A stretch of 64,000 bases of DNA. Origin: Pseudomonas sp. AOB-7. Lineage in GTDB: Bacteria > Pseudomonadota > Gammaproteobacteria > Pseudomonadales > Pseudomonadaceae. The stretch spans positions 310,001 through 374,000 of the forward strand of contig NZ_RFFK01000002.1 in NCBI RefSeq assembly GCF_003696305.1. Reading direction: 5' to 3'. Within the stretch, counting starts at the first letter, position 1, and every line of letters begins with the position of its first letter. The position numbers and the translations under genes are program-made. Shown one piece after another: positions 8,674-18,740 of this stretch. The notes under the pieces are model-generated. The model saw nothing but the letters and a program-made list of their open reading frames with translations. It did not search any database and had not been told where the DNA came from.

Positions 8674-10035
8674 ATGCATCCGATCGACGATCCCTTCGGC
8701 GGCCCACCCGGCAACGGTGGCGGCGGCTCGGGCGGCGGCAGCGACCGCACCATGATCATGCCGCGCCCCGGTGGCCGGGCACCTGAGCCGCCCGGCGGGC
8801 AGCCTCGCCCGGCGCCCGCAGCCGGGCCAGCCCCGGCCATGCCTGGCGCGCCCTTGCCCAGCAGCCTGGCCCAGGGCCTCAACCCGCTGGAGCGCGCGGC
8901 GGCACCGCTGCTGGCGTTGCTGACGCGGCTGCGCAACACCATTTCCCACCCGATGCCGGCCAGCCTGCGCGCGCAGCTGCTGGCCTATCTGCGCCAGTTC
9001 GAGGAACAGGCCAAGGGCGCCGGCGTGCCGCAGGACGAGGTGATGCTCAGCCGCTACGTGCTCTGTACCGCGCTGGACGAAGCGGTGCTCAGCACGCCCT
9101 GGGGCAGCGGCAGCGACTGGGGCAAGCAGAGCCTGCTGATCACCCTGCACAACGAGGCCTGGGGCGGCGAGAAGGTGTTCCAGCTGCTCGAGCATTGCCT
9201 GCAAAACGCCCGGCAGAAGCTGAACCTTCTCGAGCTGCTGTATCTGTGCCTGTGCCTGGGTTTCGAGGGCCGCTACCGGGTGATGAACGACGGCCGCAGC
9301 CAGCTCGAAGCGCTGCGCGAGCGCACCGCGGCGACCATCCGCAGCGTGCGCGGCGAGTTCGAGCGCGAGCTGTCGCCGCGTTGGCGCGGGGTCAGCGCGG
9401 TGCGCGATCGGCTGTCGCAGTTCGTCCCGCCCTGGGTCGGCGCGGCCATCTGCCTGGCGCTGCTGCTGCTCTTGCTGTTCGGCCTGCGTCTGAAGCTGGC
9501 CAGTGACGCCGAGCCGGTGTTTCGCAACATCCATGCCCTGGGCGAGATCCCGGTGCAGACCATCGATCGCCCGCCGCTGCAGCCCAAGCTGATCGAGCGG
9601 CCGCGCCTGGCGCGTTTTCTCGAAGAGGACATCCGCGCCCAGCGCGTCGCCGTGGAGGACGCGGTGGACCGCTCGGTGGTGACCATCCGCGGCGACGAGC
9701 TGTTCGCCTCCGGCAGCGCCAGCATTTCCGACGCCCTGCAGCCGCTGTTGCTGCGCATCGCCGAGGCCATCCGTCAGGTCAAGGGCAACGTGCTGGTCAC
9801 CGGCCACAGCGATGACCGGCCCATCGCCACCCTGCGTTATCCCTCCAACTGGAAGCTGTCGCAGGACCGCGCGCAGCAGGTCATGGATGTGCTGGCCGCG
9901 CGCAGCGGCCAGCCCGAGCGCTTCACCGCCGAAGGGCGCAGCGACACCGAGCCGGTGGCCTCCAACGAGACCGCCGCCGGCCGCGCGCGCAATCGCCGGG
10001 TGGAGATCACCGTATTCGCGGAGGGCAACCTGTGA
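8674..10035 (+). CDS. tssL: T6SS membrane protein TssL with OmpA-like peptidoglycan-binding domain
   Basis: 453-aa extended TssL (IcmH/DotU). After a Gly/Pro-rich N-terminus, the cytoplasmic DotU domain spans about 70-245 (RYVLCTALDEAVLSTPWG, LLYLCLCLGFEGRYRV). A single transmembrane helix lies near 255-275 and an OmpA-family peptidoglycan-binding domain at about 330-450 (VTGHSDDRPI, AEGRSDTEPVASN, GRARNRRVEI). The peptidoglycan domain anchors the complex to the wall. The stop overlaps the GTG start of tssM. Confidence 0.96.
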   Translation: MHPIDDPFGGPPGNGGGGSGGGSDRTMIMPRPGGRAPEPPGGQPRPAPAAGPAPAMPGAPLPSSLAQGLNPLERAAAPLLALLTRLRNTISHPMPASLRAQLLAYLRQFEEQAKGAGVPQDEVMLSRYVLCTALDEAVLSTPWGSGSDWGKQSLLITLHNEAWGGEKVFQLLEHCLQNARQKLNLLELLYLCLCLGFEGRYRVMNDGRSQLEALRERTAATIRSVRGEFERELSPRWRGVSAVRDRLSQFVPPWVGAAICLALLLLLLFGLRLKLASDAEPVFRNIHALGEIPVQTIDRPPLQPKLIERPRLARFLEEDIRAQRVAVEDAVDRSVVTIRGDELFASGSASISDALQPLLLRIAEAIRQVKGNVLVTGHSDDRPIATLRYPSNWKLSQDRAQQVMDVLAARSGQPERFTAEGRSDTEPVASNETAAGRARNRRVEITVFAEGNL

Positions 10036-13000
10036 AGGCCTTCTTCAATTTCTGCGTGCGCTGGCTGGTGCCGCTGCTCGGCCTGCTCGCCCTGAGCCTG
10101 GTGATCTGGTTCGTCGGCCCGCTGATCGCCATCGACAGCTACGAGCCGCTGGCCTCGGCGACGGTGCGCTGGATCCTCATCGCGCTGCTGTTCCTGACCT
10201 GGATCGGCTTTCGCGTCCTGCGCCTGATCCAGGCCCGGCGCAACGCCGCCAAGGTCATGCAGGGGCTGGTGGCGGTGGCGCCGGATGCCGCCAGCGTGGC
10301 CACCGCCGAGGAGCTGGCGACCCTCAAGCAGCGCATGGATGAAGCCCTGCAGCTGCTGAAGAAGGCCAAGCTCGGCGGCCAGGAGCGGCGCAACCTCTAT
10401 GAGCTGCCCTGGTACGTGATCATCGGCCCGCCCGGTTCGGGCAAGACCACCGCGCTGGTCAATTCCGGACTCAACTTCCCACTGGCCGAGCATATGGGCG
10501 GCGGCGCCATCCGCGGCGTCGGCGGCACGCGCAACTGCGATTGGTGGTTCACCGACGAGGCGGTGCTGCTGGACACCGCCGGCCGCTACACCACCCAGGA
10601 CAGCCACGCCGAGGTGGACAAGGCTGCCTGGCTGGGCTTTCTCGACCTGCTGAAGAACCAGCGCAAGCGCCGTCCCATCGACGGCGCCTTTATCGCCATC
10701 AGCCTGTCCGACCTGCTGCTCGGCAGCGAGAGCGAGCGCGCCGCCCATGCCCGCGCCATCAAGGCGCGCGTTCAGGAGCTGTATGCCCAGCTCGGCGTGC
10801 GTTTCCCGATCTACGTGATGCTGACCAAGTTCGACCTGGTGCCGGGCTTCATGGAGTTCTTCGACGGCCTCAGCAAGGAGGAGCGCGGCCAGGTCTGGGG
10901 CTGTACCTTCGCCCTGGACGACGGCAAGAGCGGGGAAGGGCCCTTGGCCGGCTTCAGGCAGGAGTTCGCCGCCCTGGAGGAGCGCCTGACCCAGCGCCTG
11001 GTCGAGCGCCTGCAGCAGGAGCGCGACCCCAACCGGCGCGACCTGATCTACGGCTTCCCGCAGCAGTTCGCCGCGCTGCGCGACAACCTCGCCAGCTTCC
11101 TCGACGGCGTGTTCAAACCCAATCCCTATGAAGAGCGGGTGCTGCTGCGCGGCGTCTATTTCACCAGCGGCACCCAGGAAGGCAGCCCCATCGACCGCCT
11201 GATCGGCGCCATGGCGCAGAGCATGAACCTGGATCGTCAGCAGCTGGCGCGGCAGACCGGTACCGGGCGCAGCTACTTCATCGAGCGGCTGTTCCGCGAG
11301 GTGGCCTTCGGCGAGCGTGGGCTGGTCGGCGCCAACCCCAAGGTGGAGCGTCGGCGCAAGTGGATCACCCGTGGCGCCCTGGCCGCCTCGGTACTGCTGT
11401 TCGTCGCGGTCGCCGGCGTCTGGCTGGCCAGCTACAACGCCAACCAGGCCTATATCGCCGAGGTCGACGCCCGCGTGGCGCCGCTCAAGGGCCAGCTTGA
11501 GGCCCTGAGCCCGGCGCAGCGCGAGGTGCTGGCGGTATTGCCGCTGCTCAACGCCATCCGCCACGTGGCGGACAATCCGCCGTCCTGGGCCGAGGGCTTC
11601 GGCCTGTACCAGGGCGACATGCTCGGCGCCGAGGCCAGCAGCGTCTACCGCAAGCTGCTGATCGCGGTGATGGCGCCGCGGCTGCTGACCCGCATCGAGG
11701 AACAGCTGCGCAGCGGCGGCAACTCCGACTTCCTCTACGAAGGGCTCAAGGCCTACCTGATGCTGGCCAGCGCAGAGCAGTACGACGCGGACTTCATCAA
11801 GGCCTGGATCAACCTGGACTGGGACCAGAGCCTGCCGCGCGACCTGGCCCCCGAACAGCGCCTGGCGCTCGCTGAGCACCTCGATGCGCTGTTCGCGCGC
11901 AAGCCACCACCGGCGCGGCTGGACGAAAACCTGATCGAGGACCTGCGCCGTCAGCTGCAGCAGATGTCGGTGGCGCAGCGGGTGTACAACCGAGTCAAGC
12001 GGCAACCGCTGCCCGACGGCCTGGCGGATTTTCGTATCAGCGAAGCGGCCGGGCGCGACGCGGCCCTGGTGTTCACCCGCAAGAGCGGCAAGCCGCTGAA
12101 CGATCCGCTCAGCGGCTTCTACACCTACCGCGGCTATCGCCAGGTGTTCATGGTCGCCAGCCTCAGCCAGTCCGGCGCACTGGCCGAGGAGCAGTGGGTA
12201 CTGGGGCGGCCGCTGAGCGACAACCAGGACGCCGCAAGCCTGGCCCTGGAGGTGCGCAACCTGTACTTCCAGGACTTTCTAGGCCAGTGGGAAAGCCTGC
12301 TCGGCGATGTCGATTTCGTCGCCATAACCAGCGTGGCCCAGGCCGCCGACGTGATGCGAGTGCTGTCCGGGCCCAATTCGCCGCTCAAGCAACTGCTCGA
12401 GGCGGTGGCGCGGGAGACCGACCTGCAGCAGGAAGACCGCCTGCTCGCCGACAAGCTCAAGGCCGCCGACGGCACGGTGGACAAGCTCAAGCAGCAGCTC
12501 GGCTCGCTGGTCGGGCAGACGCCGCAGAACCAGGCACAGGCCGCGCCGCAGGTGGACCCGATCACCGCCCGTTTCAACGAGCTGAACAGCCTGGTGCGCA
12601 AGCCCGAGGGCAGCAACAGCGCGCCCATCGACGACCTGCTGGCCCAGTTCAACGAGCTCTACGTGCAGCTCAGCGCCATGAGCGGCGCCAGCGGTGATGC
12701 CCTGCTGGGCGAGGCGAAGAACCAGGCGGTGGCCTCGGCGCAGCGGGTCAAGCTGGCCGGCGAACGCCAGCCGCCGCTGGTGCAGAACCTGGTCAACTCG
12801 GTGGTCAACGCCACCACCAACAGCATGATGGGGGGTATCCGCAGCCAGCTCAATGCCGCCTGGGTGGCCGAGGTGGTCAACGTCTACCGCCAGTCGCTGG
12901 CCGGCCGCTACCCGCTGGACAGCGGCAGCACGCGCGACGCCACCCTGGAGGATTTCGGCAACTTCTTCGGCGTCGGCGGGGTGATGGACAGCTACTTCCG

Positions 13001-13547
13001 CAAATACCTGCAGCCCTACGTCGACACCTCGGCGACCACCTGGCGCTGGCAGCCGGGGGCGGCCGAACGCTTGGGCATAGGCGGCGGCGTGCTGCAAACC
13101 TTCCAGCGCGCGGCGGCGATCCGCGATGCCTTCTTCCGCTCCGGCGGCGTGCAGCCCACCGTGCGTTTCGAGCTCAAGCCGGTGGCCATGGACGCGGCGA
13201 TCAGCCAGTTCATCCTCGATCTGGACGGCCAGCAGATGACCTACGACCACGGCCCCAGCCGGCCGGTGGCCATGCAGTGGCCGAGCCCCAACAGCCTGGG
13301 CGTGGTGCGCCTGTCGATCACCCCGCCGACCAGCGCCGGCCGCTCCGGTCTGACCCTGGACGGGCCCTGGGCCTGGTTCCGCCTGCTGGAACAGTCCGAC
13401 CTGACCCCGGGCGCCTCGCCGGACCGTTTCACCCTGCGCTTGCGCGTGGACAACGCCAGCGTGGCCTGCGAACTGCGCGCCAGCAGCGCCTTCAACCCGT
13501 TCAAGAGCCGCGTGCTGACCGGCTTCAGCCTGCCGGAGCGGCTATGA
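10032..13547 (+). CDS. tssM: T6SS inner-membrane protein TssM (IcmF)
   Basis: 1171-aa IcmF family protein that spans the periplasm and contacts TssJ. Two N-terminal transmembrane helices (about 12-34 and 46-62) and a third at about 445-465 bracket a cytoplasmic NTPase-like domain with an intact Walker A, GPPGSGKT (132-139). The C-terminal periplasmic half carries the IcmF-related and ImcF C-terminal domains. The start is GTG, overlapping the tssL stop (GTGA), implying translational coupling. The stop overlaps the tagF ATG. Confidence 0.96.
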   Translation: MKAFFNFCVRWLVPLLGLLALSLVIWFVGPLIAIDSYEPLASATVRWILIALLFLTWIGFRVLRLIQARRNAAKVMQGLVAVAPDAASVATAEELATLKQRMDEALQLLKKAKLGGQERRNLYELPWYVIIGPPGSGKTTALVNSGLNFPLAEHMGGGAIRGVGGTRNCDWWFTDEAVLLDTAGRYTTQDSHAEVDKAAWLGFLDLLKNQRKRRPIDGAFIAISLSDLLLGSESERAAHARAIKARVQELYAQLGVRFPIYVMLTKFDLVPGFMEFFDGLSKEERGQVWGCTFALDDGKSGEGPLAGFRQEFAALEERLTQRLVERLQQERDPNRRDLIYGFPQQFAALRDNLASFLDGVFKPNPYEERVLLRGVYFTSGTQEGSPIDRLIGAMAQSMNLDRQQLARQTGTGRSYFIERLFREVAFGERGLVGANPKVERRRKWITRGALAASVLLFVAVAGVWLASYNANQAYIAEVDARVAPLKGQLEALSPAQREVLAVLPLLNAIRHVADNPPSWAEGFGLYQGDMLGAEASSVYRKLLIAVMAPRLLTRIEEQLRSGGNSDFLYEGLKAYLMLASAEQYDADFIKAWINLDWDQSLPRDLAPEQRLALAEHLDALFARKPPPARLDENLIEDLRRQLQQMSVAQRVYNRVKRQPLPDGLADFRISEAAGRDAALVFTRKSGKPLNDPLSGFYTYRGYRQVFMVASLSQSGALAEEQWVLGRPLSDNQDAASLALEVRNLYFQDFLGQWESLLGDVDFVAITSVAQAADVMRVLSGPNSPLKQLLEAVARETDLQQEDRLLADKLKAADGTVDKLKQQLGSLVGQTPQNQAQAAPQVDPITARFNELNSLVRKPEGSNSAPIDDLLAQFNELYVQLSAMSGASGDALLGEAKNQAVASAQRVKLAGERQPPLVQNLVNSVVNATTNSMMGGIRSQLNAAWVAEVVNVYRQSLAGRYPLDSGSTRDATLEDFGNFFGVGGVMDSYFRKYLQPYVDTSATTWRWQPGAAERLGIGGGVLQTFQRAAAIRDAFFRSGGVQPTVRFELKPVAMDAAISQFILDLDGQQMTYDHGPSRPVAMQWPSPNSLGVVRLSITPPTSAGRSGLTLDGPWAWFRLLEQSDLTPGASPDRFTLRLRVDNASVACELRASSAFNPFKSRVLTGFSLPERL

Positions 13548-14233
13548 CGGCGGGCTTTTACGGCAAGCTGGCCAGTCGCGGCGACTTTCTTCACCGCGGC
13601 CTGCCGAGCAGCTTTATCGAGCCCTGGGACGCCTGGCTGGCCAGCGGTATCGCCACCAGCCAGCAGGAGCTGGGCTCGGCCTGGCTGGATGCCTACCTGG
13701 TCAGCCCGCTGTGGCGCTTCGCCCTGGCCCCGGGCCTGATTGGCAACGAGGCGGTCACCGGGGTGATGATGCCCAGCGTCGACCGGGTCGGCCGCTACTT
13801 CCCGCTGACCGTCGCCTGCCTGCTGGACGCCGACGCCGACCTGGGTTCGCTGCTCGGCGGCCCGGACGCCTGGTACGAGCAGGTCGAGAACCTGCTGCTG
13901 GCGACGCTGGAGGAGGGCAGCGAGTTCGAGGCCTTCGAGGCGGCGGTGGCCGCCCTCGACACGCCGTCCTACGGCCGGCGCATGCCGCGCACGCCGGGGT
14001 TTCGGCAGATGCATTTCTGCGTGGCCAGCCCGGGCGAGCGCCTGGCCGTGCTGGCCCAGCTCACCTGCGAAGGCGCCAGTCTATGGTGGGGGCGCGGCTC
14101 GGAGCATGTCGCCGCCGGCCTGCTGTGCTGCGCTGGGATGCCGGCAGCGCAGGCGTTCAGCGGCCTGCTGCTGGGGGCGGACGTCTCGCCTGCGCCCGGC
14201 CTGGCCGCGCAGTTGCAGAGCGAGGGCCGATGA
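13544..14233 (+). CDS. tagF: T6SS post-translational repressor TagF
   Basis: 229-aa TagF family protein (N-terminal FYGKLASRGDFLHRGLP, then SVDRVGRYFPLTV). In P. aeruginosa TagF represses H1-T6SS independently of the threonine-phosphorylation pathway, acting through Fha. Starts in an ATGA overlap with tssM and ends in an ATGA overlap with pppA. In some species TagF is fused to PppA; here the two are separate, as in P. aeruginosa. Confidence 0.94.
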   Translation: MTAGFYGKLASRGDFLHRGLPSSFIEPWDAWLASGIATSQQELGSAWLDAYLVSPLWRFALAPGLIGNEAVTGVMMPSVDRVGRYFPLTVACLLDADADLGSLLGGPDAWYEQVENLLLATLEEGSEFEAFEAAVAALDTPSYGRRMPRTPGFRQMHFCVASPGERLAVLAQLTCEGASLWWGRGSEHVAAGLLCCAGMPAAQAFSGLLLGADVSPAPGLAAQLQSEGR

Positions 14234-14961
14234 TGAGCGCAGCCGCAGTGGAGCAGTACCAGTCCGCCAGCCACAGCCATGTCGGCATGGTCCGCCAGAT
14301 CAACGAGGACGCCTGCCTGGACGCCCAGGAGGTCGGCCTGTGGGCGGTGGCCGACGGCATGGGCGGCCACGCCGCCGGCGATTTCGTCAGCAGCCTGATC
14401 GTCGACAGCCTGCGCCGGGTGGCGCCGGCGCAGCGGCTCGATGACTACGTGCAGGCGCTGCGCGACAGCCTCGACGAGGTCAACCAGGCGGTACGCGAAG
14501 AGGCCCGGCGCCGCGGCGTGAGCATGATGGGCAGCACCCTGGTGCTGCTGGTCGCCCGCGGCAGCCAGGCCACCTGCCTGTGGGCCGGCGACAGCCGCCT
14601 GTACCGCCTGCGCGACGGCGCGCTGCAGGCCATCAGCCACGACCACAGCTACGTGCAGGAACTGATCGACAGCAGCCTGCTCAGCGAGGCCGAGGCGCGC
14701 GAACACCCCATGGGCAATATCGTCACCCGCGCCGTCGGCGCCCAGGAGCGCCTGGAGCTGGCCGAGGTGCAGCTCGAGGTGCTGCCCGGCGACTGCTTCC
14801 TGCTGTGCAGCGACGGCCTGACCCGCACCGTGGAGGAACACGAGCTGCAGGAGGTGCTCGGCCACGTCGCCCCCTACGAGATGGTGCGCAGCCTGGTGCA
14901 CCTGGGCCTGACCCGCGGCGCGCCGGACAACATCACCGCCATAGTCGTCAAAGCCTATTGA
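14230..14961 (+). CDS. pppA: PP2C-type protein phosphatase PppA
   Basis: 243-aa serine/threonine phosphatase of the PPM/PP2C family that reverses PpkA phosphorylation of Fha and so switches the T6SS off. Metal-binding motifs are intact: INEDACLD near the N-terminus, VADGMGGHAAGD, WAGDSRLYRLRDG, LLCSDGLT and GAPDNITAI. Two tandem ATG codons mark the start; the first overlaps the tagF stop. The frame stays open far upstream inside tagF, but that part is out-of-frame translation of tagF. Confidence 0.96.
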   Translation: MMSAAAVEQYQSASHSHVGMVRQINEDACLDAQEVGLWAVADGMGGHAAGDFVSSLIVDSLRRVAPAQRLDDYVQALRDSLDEVNQAVREEARRRGVSMMGSTLVLLVARGSQATCLWAGDSRLYRLRDGALQAISHDHSYVQELIDSSLLSEAEAREHPMGNIVTRAVGAQERLELAEVQLEVLPGDCFLLCSDGLTRTVEEHELQEVLGHVAPYEMVRSLVHLGLTRGAPDNITAIVVKAY

Positions 14962-14976
14962 AGGACGCAGTAATCC

Positions 14977-17900
14977 ATGGATATCGACATCCCCGGGTAC
15001 GAGATCGAGCGCGAGCTGGGCGACGGCGCCATGGCCGTGGTCTACCTGGCGACCCAGCGCTCGCTGGAGCGCAAGGTGGCGCTCAAGGTGATGGCCGCCG
15101 CGCTGGCCGCCGACCCCAGCTTCTGCGAGCGCTTCCTGCGCGAGGGCAAGACCCTGGCGCGGCTGTCCCACCCCAATACCGTGACCATCCACGACATCGG
15201 CAACGTCGGCAGCCATTACTACATGGCCATGGAGTACCTGCCCAACGGCACGCTGAAGGAGCGCATCGCCGCCGGGCTGAGCGCCGAGCAAGGCATCCAG
15301 TACCTGCGCCAGATCGCCTCGGCGCTCGGCTATGCCCATGCCCAGGGCCTGGTGCACCGCGACGTCAAGCCGGCCAACATCCTGTTTCGCGCCGACGGCA
15401 CCGCGGTGCTGTCGGACTTCGGCATCGCCAAGTCGCTGGAAGACCGCACCCAGTTCACCCAGGCCGGCTTCGCCGTCGGCACGCCCAGCTACATGAGCCC
15501 GGAGCAGGCGCGCGGTCAGCAGGTCGACGGCCGCGCCGACCTCTATGCGCTGGGCGTGGTGCTCTACGAGATTCTCACCGGCAAGCTGCCCTATGTCGGC
15601 GCCGACTCGCTGTCCACCGCGCTGGCCCACCTGACCCAGCCGCTGCCCGAGCTGCCGATTGCCCAGGGCCGCTACCAGCCGATTCTGTCGCGCCTGCTGG
15701 CCAAGGACCCGGCCGATCGCTTCCCCGATGCCGCCGCGCTGATCCAGGCGCTGGACGCACTATCCGCCAGCCCGACCCCCGCAAACGGCGGCGACAGCGA
15801 AGCTACCCAGTTCCGCCCGCTGGGCCTGCCGGAAACCCCGGCGCAGCGCTCCGGCGCGGCCGATCTCGGCGGCCTGCAGGCGGTCTCCGTCAACATGCCG
15901 CCGGCGCAGACCGAGCCGCCGCCACGGCCGGCCGACGAGCATGCCACCCGCGTGCCGCCGACGAAACCGAGCCCGCCGCCCGAACCCTCGCGCAGCCCCA
16001 TGCTGGCCATAGTCGCGCTGGCCCTGGTCGGCCTGCTGGTGCTGGCCGGCGGCGGTTACTGGCTGTTCAGTGGTTCGCCCAAGCCACCGCCACAGGGGCA
16101 GGCGCAGAGCGACCCGCCGCCTGAGGAGACGAAGCCGCCGGTGGCGAACGGCGGCACGCCGGGCGCGCAGGCCAGCGACGGCGGCGAGCGTCCCTTGCTG
16201 ATGCCGGGCAAGAAGAGCTTGTTCCAGCGCGTGCTGAGCAAACCCGAGGCGCGTCTGGCCAGCCAGCCCGGCGAGGCGGGGCAGGGCAGCGAGCTGCCGG
16301 CCTTCTCGGTGCTCTACGTCTACCGTCGCCAGGAGCACGGCGGACAGACCTGGCTGGAGGTCGGCGCCTCCAGCGACGGCACGCGCGAGGGCTGGCTGGC
16401 GGCCGCCGACGTCAGCGACTGGAAGCAGAGCCTGGTGCTGAAGTTCACCGAGCGTTCCGGGCGCTCGCCGGTGATGTTTCTCGACAGCCGCAGCGCGGTG
16501 GAACAGTACCTGGCCGATCCGGCGCAGGCGCGCACGGCGCTGCACCAGGCGCAGTTCGAAGAGCGCGTGGCGCCGCAGATCGTCGCCCTGGAGCCGGCGG
16601 CCAGCGCCATCCCGCAGGAGCAGTTCTACCTGCTGCCGATCTTCGAGTCGCACGAGACCTTCGACGGCAACGGCGCGCCGGTGCAGCTGCTGAACGTGGC
16701 GTCGATCGATCCGGGCGACGCCGAACGGGTGGTCGGCGATGGCAGTCCGCGCATCCAGCACGACAAGTTCCGCACCGGCATCGTCCTGGTGGTCGACACC
16801 TCGGTGTCGATGCAGCCCTATATCGACCGGGTGGCGCAGGTGGTCGACGAACTGCACCGGCAGATCGCCAGCCGCGGCGACCTGGACAGCGTCAGCTTCG
16901 GCCTGGTGGGTTTTCGCAGCAACGTCGACAAGACCCCGGGGCTGGAATACGTCAGCCGCACCCTGGTGAGCCTGGAGGAGGGCAGCGATCCGCAGCGCTT
17001 CGCCGAACTGGCGCGCCAGGTACGCGCCACCAACGTCTCCAGCCATGCCTTCAACGAGGACGCCTTCGCCGGGGTGATGGAGGCGGTCGAGGGCATGGAC
17101 TGGACGCCCTACAGCGGCCGGCTGATCCTGCTGGTCACCGATGCCGGCGCGCTGCGCAAGAACGACCCACTGAGCCGCACCCAGATGAACGAGGCCGAGG
17201 TGCGCGAGGCGGCGTTGCGCAAGCAGATCAAGGTCTACGCCCTGCACCTGCGCACTCCGGTCGGCCGCGACAACCACGGCTTCGCCGAGCAGCAATACCG
17301 CAGCCTGACCGCCGACGCCAACCCGCAGATCGGCGACCTGTACATCCCGGTGGCCGATGGCGCGGTGGAGAAGTTCGGGCAGACTGTGAAGGAAATCGGA
17401 CTGATCTTCGCCGAACTGGTGAACAAGGTGGCGAACAACCAGGTGCAGGCGCCGAATCAGCATCAATCGATCCGCAGCATTGCGGCGAAGACCTCGGCCA
17501 TCGGCTACGCCATGCAGATGGATTTTCTCGGCCGCCGCGCCGCCGCCCAGGCACCGCAGCTGGTCACCGCCTGGACCGCCGACCACGACCTGACCAACCC
17601 CTCGCTGCCGGCCTTCCAGGTCTGCGTGCTGCTGACCAAGCTGCAGCTCAACGACCTGCAGCAGTCGCTCAAGCTGATCGTCGACGCGGCGCGGCGCACC
17701 CAGTCCTCGCCCAAGGATTTCTTCCAGGAGATCGCCAGCGCCAGCGCCTACATGAGTCGCGACCCCAGCGGCCTGAGCCAAGGCCGCAACCTGGCCGAGT
17801 CCGGCATCCTCGGCGAGTACCTGGAAGGGCTGCCGTACCGCAGCAAGTCGCTGAACATGACCCAGGAGCTGTGGCTGTCGCTCAGCGTCGCCGAACAGCA

Positions 17901-18036
17901 GGACTACATCGACGAGCTGGAGTCGAAGATCCGCCTGTACGAGACCTTCCATAACGACATCGCCCACTGGGTACGCTTCGGCGATGCGCAACCGGGCGAC
18001 GCGCTGTACCGCGTGCCGCTGGCGACGCTGCCCTGA
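14977..18036 (+). CDS. ppkA: T6SS serine/threonine kinase PpkA
   Basis: 1019-aa membrane kinase with an N-terminal Hanks-type domain: glycine loop [10 protein letters not shown], catalytic Lys37, HRD at 127-129 and DFG at 147-149. A Pro-rich linker precedes one transmembrane helix (about 341-364). The periplasmic part has a von Willebrand A domain with a DTSVS MIDAS motif starting at Asp607. The periplasmic domain is believed to receive the TagQRS signal, leading to Fha phosphorylation. It lies 15 bp after pppA; its TGA overlaps the tagT ATG. Confidence 0.97.
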   Translation: MDIDIPGYEIERELGDGAMAVVYLATQRSLERKVALKVMAAALAADPSFCERFLREGKTLARLSHPNTVTIHDIGNVGSHYYMAMEYLPNGTLKERIAAGLSAEQGIQYLRQIASALGYAHAQGLVHRDVKPANILFRADGTAVLSDFGIAKSLEDRTQFTQAGFAVGTPSYMSPEQARGQQVDGRADLYALGVVLYEILTGKLPYVGADSLSTALAHLTQPLPELPIAQGRYQPILSRLLAKDPADRFPDAAALIQALDALSASPTPANGGDSEATQFRPLGLPETPAQRSGAADLGGLQAVSVNMPPAQTEPPPRPADEHATRVPPTKPSPPPEPSRSPMLAIVALALVGLLVLAGGGYWLFSGSPKPPPQGQAQSDPPPEETKPPVANGGTPGAQASDGGERPLLMPGKKSLFQRVLSKPEARLASQPGEAGQGSELPAFSVLYVYRRQEHGGQTWLEVGASSDGTREGWLAAADVSDWKQSLVLKFTERSGRSPVMFLDSRSAVEQYLADPAQARTALHQAQFEERVAPQIVALEPAASAIPQEQFYLLPIFESHETFDGNGAPVQLLNVASIDPGDAERVVGDGSPRIQHDKFRTGIVLVVDTSVSMQPYIDRVAQVVDELHRQIASRGDLDSVSFGLVGFRSNVDKTPGLEYVSRTLVSLEEGSDPQRFAELARQVRATNVSSHAFNEDAFAGVMEAVEGMDWTPYSGRLILLVTDAGALRKNDPLSRTQMNEAEVREAALRKQIKVYALHLRTPVGRDNHGFAEQQYRSLTADANPQIGDLYIPVADGAVEKFGQTVKEIGLIFAELVNKVANNQVQAPNQHQSIRSIAAKTSAIGYAMQMDFLGRRAAAQAPQLVTAWTADHDLTNPSLPAFQVCVLLTKLQLNDLQQSLKLIVDAARRTQSSPKDFFQEIASASAYMSRDPSGLSQGRNLAESGILGEYLEGLPYRSKSLNMTQELWLSLSVAEQQDYIDELESKIRLYETFHNDIAHWVRFGDAQPGDALYRVPLATLP

Positions 18037-18740
18037 TGCTGCGCCTGCGCGACATCGGCAAGAGCCGCCCGGGCTACCGCCTGCAGGTGCCGCGCCTGGA
18101 CCTGCGCCCTGGCCAGCGCCTGGCCCTGGTCGGGCCCAGCGGCAGCGGCAAGAGCACCTTGCTCGACCTGCTGGCCCTGGTGCTCAGCCCGGATCCGGGC
18201 GGCACCCTGGAATTCACCCGCGACGGGCGCAGCACCGACATCGCCGGGCTCTGGCGCCACGACCGCCAGGATCAGCTGGCCGAGCTGCGCAGTCGGCTGA
18301 TGGGCTACGTGCTGCAGACCGGCGGGCTGCTCGGCTTTCTCGACGTGCGCAGCAATATCGGCCTGTCGCGGGCCTTGCTCGGCCTGCCCGACGATGCCAC
18401 GGTGCAGCGCCTGGCCGAGCGCCTGGAAATCGCCGACCAGCTCGACAAACTGCCGGCCGCGCTGTCGGTGGGCCAGCGCCAGCGCGTCAGCATCGCCCGC
18501 GCCCTGGCCCATGGCCCGGCCCTGGTGCTGGCCGACGAACCCACCGCCTCGCTCGACCCGCTCAACGCTGAGCGGGTCATGCAGCTGCTGGTGGAGCGGG
18601 CGCAGGAGCAGGACGCCTGCATCCTCATCGCCACCCACGACGAGACCCTGGCACGCCGCGTCGGCCTCGACCTGCAGCGCCTGGCGGTCGAGCGCGACGG
18701 CCAGGGCGGGGTGCTCGCCACCCTGCGGGAGGCCGGCTGA
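18036..18740 (+). CDS. tagT: ABC transporter ATPase TagT
   Basis: 234-aa ABC ATPase (LolD/MacB-like): Walker A GPSGSGKST at 33-41, signature SVGQRQRVS, Walker B LVLADEP and a switch His in IATHDE. Pairs with TagS to form an inner-membrane complex required for activating H1-T6SS by threonine phosphorylation in P. aeruginosa. TGATG overlaps at both ends show translational coupling with ppkA and tagS. Confidence 0.94.
   Translation: MLRLRDIGKSRPGYRLQVPRLDLRPGQRLALVGPSGSGKSTLLDLLALVLSPDPGGTLEFTRDGRSTDIAGLWRHDRQDQLAELRSRLMGYVLQTGGLLGFLDVRSNIGLSRALLGLPDDATVQRLAERLEIADQLDKLPAALSVGQRQRVSIARALAHGPALVLADEPTASLDPLNAERVMQLLVERAQEQDACILIATHDETLARRVGLDLQRLAVERDGQGGVLATLREAG

Noticed and set aside
7042..9807. 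Very long open frame antisense to tssJ, tssK and tssL
   Set aside because: Its translation is low-complexity Gln/Ala/Arg-rich, has no domain, and is the expected complement of high-G+C genes on the other strand.
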